A DNA stretch of 9,442 bases from Prevotella sp. CAG:1031. Its GTDB lineage: Bacteria > Bacteroidota > Bacteroidia > Bacteroidales > Muribaculaceae. The notes below the pieces were generated by a model, which was given only the letters and a program-made list of their open reading frames with translations, was not told the origin of the DNA and searched no databases. Within the stretch, counting starts at the first letter, position 1; each line of letters begins with the position of its first letter. The stretch covers positions 1 to 9,442 of the forward strand of contig HF985574.1 of the NCBI GenBank assembly GCA_000431215.1, read 5' to 3'. Below are positions 6,444 through 9,442 of this stretch, piece after piece. A program made the translations under genes and the position numbers.

Positions 6444-7916
6444 ATGCTGACACGTCTGCGAAACATAAACTTCGCCATCGTAGCCCGGTTCATCGGATGG
6501 CTCGTCATCATCGAGGGAATCTTCATGCTCGCCCCGCTGCTGACAGCCCTGGCCTGGAACGAGTCCGACGTCAGAGCGTTCCTCTGGCCTGCCGCAGGCT
6601 GCCTGACCGTAGGGTCGCTGATGGCCTTCGGCATAAGGCCGCGCAGCCTCGAGATGGGCACCCGCGAGGGCTTTCTGCTGACAGCCATGGTCTGGGTAGC
6701 GTTCTCGACCTTCGGAATGATTCCCTTCCTGCTCATCGATAATCCCCTGACCGTCAGCGAAGCCTTTTTCGAGGCAATGTCGGGATTCACAACAACAGGC
6801 GCCAGCGTCATCGAATCGGTCGAAGGACTCAGCCACGGCATACTGCTCTGGCGCAGCGAAATGAACTGGATAGGCGGCATGGGGATAATACTGTTCACCC
6901 TCGCCGTGCTCCCGATGCTCAACCACTCGGGAGGCATACAGCTCTTCAACGCCGAAGTGACGGGAATAACCCACGACAAAATCCGTCCGCGCATATCGCA
7001 GACCGCCAAAGACCTCTGGAGCGTCTACCTGATGCTGACAATAGTGCTGATAGCACTGCTGTGGGCCGGCCCGATGAACCTCTTCGACGCCGTGTGCCAG
7101 GCATTCTCGACAGTGTCGACCGGAGGCTTCTCGACCCGCGACGACAGCATAGCCGCCTGGGACTCGACCTACGTCGACATCGTCATAACAGTCTTCATGT
7201 TTCTGGGCAGCATCAACTTCACCCTCATATTCATGGCCACCCGCGGACGGTTCGACGCCCTGCTCAGAAACGACGTGTTCCTGACATTCATAAAAATGAT
7301 CGGCTTCTACTACCTGCTCTTCGTAGTGTGCATAATAGCCGAAGGAGAATACACAGGCGTCAAATCGGTCACCATCGACCCGCTGTTCCAGATAATGTCG
7401 TGCATGTCGTCGACAGGAATGTCGGTCTTCAACTTCGAGCGCTGGGGCACATTCGTGCTCTCGATGATGTTCCTGATGATGTTCTTCGGCTCATGCGCCG
7501 GCTCAACCGCCGGAGGCGCGAAAATCGACCGCTTCCTCTTCCTGTTCAAGAACCTGCGCAACGAAATATACCGCTGCGTCCACCCCAACTCCGTCACATC
7601 GGTCAGAATCAACGGCAAAGTGATGTCGAACTCCGTAGTGCAGAAAGTCGTGGCCTTCCTCTGCCTCTACGTGCTCATCATCGCAGTGGGCGGCACTGTG
7701 CTGACAGCCTGCGGCCTCCCCCTGGTCGACAGCTACTTCTCCGTCTTCTCATGCATCGGCAACACAGGATTCGGCGCCGGCGTCACAGGCTACGGCGGAG
7801 GCTGGGACCTCGTGCCCCCCCTCGGGCAATGGGTGCTCAGCCTGATCATGCTGACCGGCCGACTGGAAATCTTCACCGTACTCATACTGTTCACAAAAGG
7901 CTTCTGGCGAAAATAA
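6444..7916 (+). CDS. trkH: Trk potassium transporter membrane subunit TrkH
   Basis: This inner-membrane K+ translocating subunit works with TrkA. The 490 residues are very hydrophobic and start with a short basic segment leading into the first helix (about residues 8-36). All four selectivity-filter loops of the TrkH/KtrB superfamily are visible, each with its conserved glycine: GFTTTGAS (Gly119), STVSTGGFS (Gly227), SCMSSTGMS (Gly325) and SCIGNTGFGAG (Gly442). Other family marks are WIGGMGIILF after the first loop, CAGSTAGGAK after the third, and the C-terminal TGRLEIFTVLILF with its conserved Arg. No signal peptide is needed. The gene begins 13 bp after trkA and ends 11 bp before queA. KtrB-type subunits share these loops, but the length and the adjacent two-unit TrkA favour Trk. 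Confidence 0.96.
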   Translation: MLTRLRNINFAIVARFIGWLVIIEGIFMLAPLLTALAWNESDVRAFLWPAAGCLTVGSLMAFGIRPRSLEMGTREGFLLTAMVWVAFSTFGMIPFLLIDNPLTVSEAFFEAMSGFTTTGASVIESVEGLSHGILLWRSEMNWIGGMGIILFTLAVLPMLNHSGGIQLFNAEVTGITHDKIRPRISQTAKDLWSVYLMLTIVLIALLWAGPMNLFDAVCQAFSTVSTGGFSTRDDSIAAWDSTYVDIVITVFMFLGSINFTLIFMATRGRFDALLRNDVFLTFIKMIGFYYLLFVVCIIAEGEYTGVKSVTIDPLFQIMSCMSSTGMSVFNFERWGTFVLSMMFLMMFFGSCAGSTAGGAKIDRFLFLFKNLRNEIYRCVHPNSVTSVRINGKVMSNSVVQKVVAFLCLYVLIIAVGGTVLTACGLPLVDSYFSVFSCIGNTGFGAGVTGYGGGWDLVPPLGQWVLSLIMLTGRLEIFTVLILFTKGFWRK

Positions 7917-7927
7917 CACCCCGCTTC

Positions 7928-9142
7928 ATGGATCAGACCCTCCCAGACATACGCGACATCCGCATCGACGACTTCGACTATCCCCTCCCCGACAGCCGCA
8001 TAGCCAGCCATCCTCTGGCCGACCGCGACAAATGCCTGCTGCTGGTCGCGCGCCGCGGCGACGAGCCCGCGACAATGCGATTCTGCGACCTGCCCCGACT
8101 GCTGCCCGCCGACGCAATGCTCGTCTACAACAACACCCGCGTCATAAACGCCCGCCTGCGCTTCCGCAAAAACCTCACCGGCGCCCCCATCGAGATATTC
8201 ATCCTCGAGCCCGAACAGCCCGCCGACTACGCCGAAAACTTCGCCTCGCACGGCCCCGTCAGATGGGCCTGCTTCGTCGGCAACTCTAAACGCTGGAAAG
8301 AAGCGACAGAACTTCAGCTGCCACTGCCCCCGACAACCCTCACCGCCCGACGCACCGAGCGCCGCGGCAACGCCTCGATAGTCGAATTCAGCTGGGACAA
8401 CCCCCTTATCACCTTCGCCGAAATAATCAGCCTCGCCGGCGAAATCCCCATACCCCCCTACCTCAACCGCCCGACCGAAACGACCGACACCACCGACTAT
8501 CAGACCGTGTTCGGCCATATCGACGGCTCAGTAGCCGCCCCCACAGCCGGACTTCACTTCACCCCCGCCCTGCTCGACGCCATCGACGCCCGCGGCATAC
8601 AGCGCCGCGAAGTCACACTCCATGTCGGCGCCGGAACATTCCAGCCCGTCAAATCCGACACCATAGGCGACCACCCCATGCACAGCGAATTCATCCGCGT
8701 GAGCCGCAGCCTCATCGAAGAACTCGCCCGCCACGAACGCCCCGTCATAGCCGTCGGAACAACCTCCGTCAGAACCCTCGAAAGCCTCTACCACATAGGC
8801 CGCATGGCCTCGCAGGGCCGCTTCCGGGGCCAGCTCCCGCAGTGGGAAGCCTACAGCAGCGACGCCCCCGAGATAAGCGTAGCCCGGTCGATGGAGGCCC
8901 TGCTCGACCACCTCGGCCCCGCCCAACACCTCATCGCCGACACCCGCCTCATGATAGCCCCCGGCTACAGCTACCGCATAGTCGACGGAATAATAACCAA
9001 CTTCCACCAGCCCCGGTCGACCCTGCTGCTTCTGGTCAGCGCCTTCCTCGACCGCCACGACAGCTGGCGCCGCCTCTACGACTACGCCCTCGCCGGCCCC
9101 TACCGATTCCTCAGCTACGGCGACGCCATGCTACTGCTCTGA
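7928..9142 (+). CDS. queA: S-adenosylmethionine:tRNA ribosyltransferase-isomerase (QueA), long form
   Basis: QueA moves the ribosyl part of SAM onto preQ1 at position 34 of GUN-anticodon tRNAs and rearranges it to epoxyqueuosine. Family motifs in order: FDYPLPDSRIASHPLADRD (16-34), LVYNNTRVINARL (65-77), GEIPIPPYLNRP, GSVAAPTAGLHF (200-211), HVGAGTFQPV (232-241), HPMHSE, VGTTSVRTLES (276-286), TNFHQPRSTLLLLVSAFL (357-374) and YRFLSYGDAM near the end. At 404 residues it is about 50 longer than the E. coli-type enzyme. Most of the extra length lies between TLES (286) and the IAPGYSY block, with a smaller expansion near 95-115. The ATG at 7928 was chosen because it lies 11 bp after trkH and starts the family N-terminus; the frame stays open upstream, but only as a shadow of trkH. 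It is the last protein gene of the operon. Codon use is unusual: by eye 16 ATA, 12 ATC and no ATT for Ile. Confidence 0.93.
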   Translation: MDQTLPDIRDIRIDDFDYPLPDSRIASHPLADRDKCLLLVARRGDEPATMRFCDLPRLLPADAMLVYNNTRVINARLRFRKNLTGAPIEIFILEPEQPADYAENFASHGPVRWACFVGNSKRWKEATELQLPLPPTTLTARRTERRGNASIVEFSWDNPLITFAEIISLAGEIPIPPYLNRPTETTDTTDYQTVFGHIDGSVAAPTAGLHFTPALLDAIDARGIQRREVTLHVGAGTFQPVKSDTIGDHPMHSEFIRVSRSLIEELARHERPVIAVGTTSVRTLESLYHIGRMASQGRFRGQLPQWEAYSSDAPEISVARSMEALLDHLGPAQHLIADTRLMIAPGYSYRIVDGIITNFHQPRSTLLLLVSAFLDRHDSWRRLYDYALAGPYRFLSYGDAMLLL

Positions 9143-9198
9143 CCCCCAGCCCAATAAGGCATCCGCCGAAATTTCTCCGCAAAAAACATCCAAAAAAA

Positions 9199-9229
9199 TT
9201 TGCAAATTCAAAAAAACTCCGTACCTTTG
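9199..9229 (+). promoter_or_regulatory. Promoter of tRNA-Lys
   Basis: TTTG (9199-9202) and TACCTTTG (9222-9229) are 19 bp apart, matching the Bacteroidota consensus and the spacing of the valS promoter. Transcription should start near 9236, about 9 nt before the tRNA. The surrounding 9143-9244 spacer is A-rich, in contrast to the operon, and contains no clear terminator for queA, so operon transcripts may read into the tRNA. Confidence 0.7.
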
Positions 9230-9244
9230 CATCGCTTTTGAAAC

Positions 9245-9317
9245 GATTCGCTAGCTCAGCTGGTAGAGCACAACACTTTTAATGTTGGGGTCCTGGGTTC
9301 GAGCCCCAGGCGGATCA
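9245..9317 (+). tRNA. tRNA-Lys, anticodon UUU
   Basis: A complete 73-nt cloverleaf. The acceptor stem is 9245-9251 with 9310-9316 (seven pairs, one G-T), the discriminator is A9317, and the D arm is GCTC/GAGC (9254-9257, 9266-9269). The anticodon stem is CAACA/TGTTG (9271-9275, 9283-9287) with loop CTTTTAA, which places TTT at 9278-9280. The T arm is CTGGG/CCCAG with loop TTCGAGC. The UUU anticodon reads AAA and AAG as lysine. The 3' CCA is not encoded (CAG follows), so it must be added enzymatically. It has its own promoter upstream and a terminator 25 bp downstream. Confidence 0.97.
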
Positions 9318-9341
9318 CAGAAGGGTTCGGAAGAACACCGC

Positions 9342-9382
9342 AAAGCACTGAAATCAGTTGATTTTCAGTGCTTTTTCTTTTT
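9342..9382 (+). terminator. Intrinsic terminator after tRNA-Lys
   Basis: AAAGCACTG (9342-9350) pairs with CAGTGCTTT (9366-9374). The stem can extend inward through AAATCA / TGATTT with a single bulged T around 9362-9365, leaving a small loop near 9357-9358. A T tract with one C (9372-9382) follows. Long stem plus T tract is typical of factor-independent termination. It would end the tRNA transcript and any read-through from the operon. Confidence 0.85.
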
Positions 9383-9442
9383 GGTGAAATTGCAGGACAA
9401 CGCAGAATATTACGGGTCAGCGGATTTTCCCGGTGGGCAGAC

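Noticed and set aside
7061..7927. Upstream extension of the queA frame through trkH
   Set aside because: The frame is open by chance within trkH and its translation is Arg/His/Pro-rich noise. The QueA family begins at the ATG at 7928.
9293..9442. Integrated element attachment site at the 3' end of tRNA-Lys
   Set aside because: No repeat of the tRNA 3' end is seen downstream and no integrase is present. The window ends too soon to test further.
9383..9442. Start of another gene after the terminator
   Set aside because: Sixty bases with no ATG-initiated frame, promoter or hairpin that I could support.

Overview
The window looks like chromosomal DNA of a GC-rich member of the Bacteroidota, most likely Bacteroidales. 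Three promoters fit the Bacteroidota consensus (TTTG, a 19-20 bp gap, then TAnnTTTG). None of the genes has a clear Shine-Dalgarno site. The proteins carry wording I associate with this phylum, such as KMSKQ in ValRS, SEGHAV in DXS and a QueA lengthened to 404 residues. Genus cannot be told from this sequence.

Layout. Positions 1-258 hold no convincing gene. They form a GC-rich, hairpin-rich stretch that looks like a structured RNA or leader and that I could not identify. A minus-strand promoter (263-294) points into it, and a plus-strand promoter (331-361) points away from it, toward valS. From 397 to 9142 all genes lie on the plus strand and are tightly packed: valS, an unnamed 58-codon two-helix membrane protein, dxs, trkA, trkH and queA. 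Gaps are 22 bp or less and two junctions overlap (14 bp and 4 bp), so this reads as one operon from the promoter at 331-361. After queA, a 102 bp spacer carries a third consensus promoter that drives a tRNA-Lys(UUU) gene (9245-9317), followed by a strong intrinsic terminator (9342-9382). The last 60 bases hold nothing I can recognise.

Function. The operon is a housekeeping mixture. ValS charges tRNA-Val, and QueA makes the penultimate form of queuosine in tRNA. DXS makes the first intermediate of the MEP isoprenoid pathway, also a precursor of thiamine and usually of pyridoxine. TrkA and TrkH are the regulatory and channel subunits of a potassium uptake system and are the only pair with a direct physical partnership. 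I see no mobile element, CRISPR array or defence system.

Points that reward a second look are the unidentified structured 5' region with back-to-back promoters, the small membrane ORF overlapping dxs, the long-form QueA, and a drift in composition along the operon (rising C over G on the coding strand, and ATA preferred over ATC/ATT for Ile in queA).
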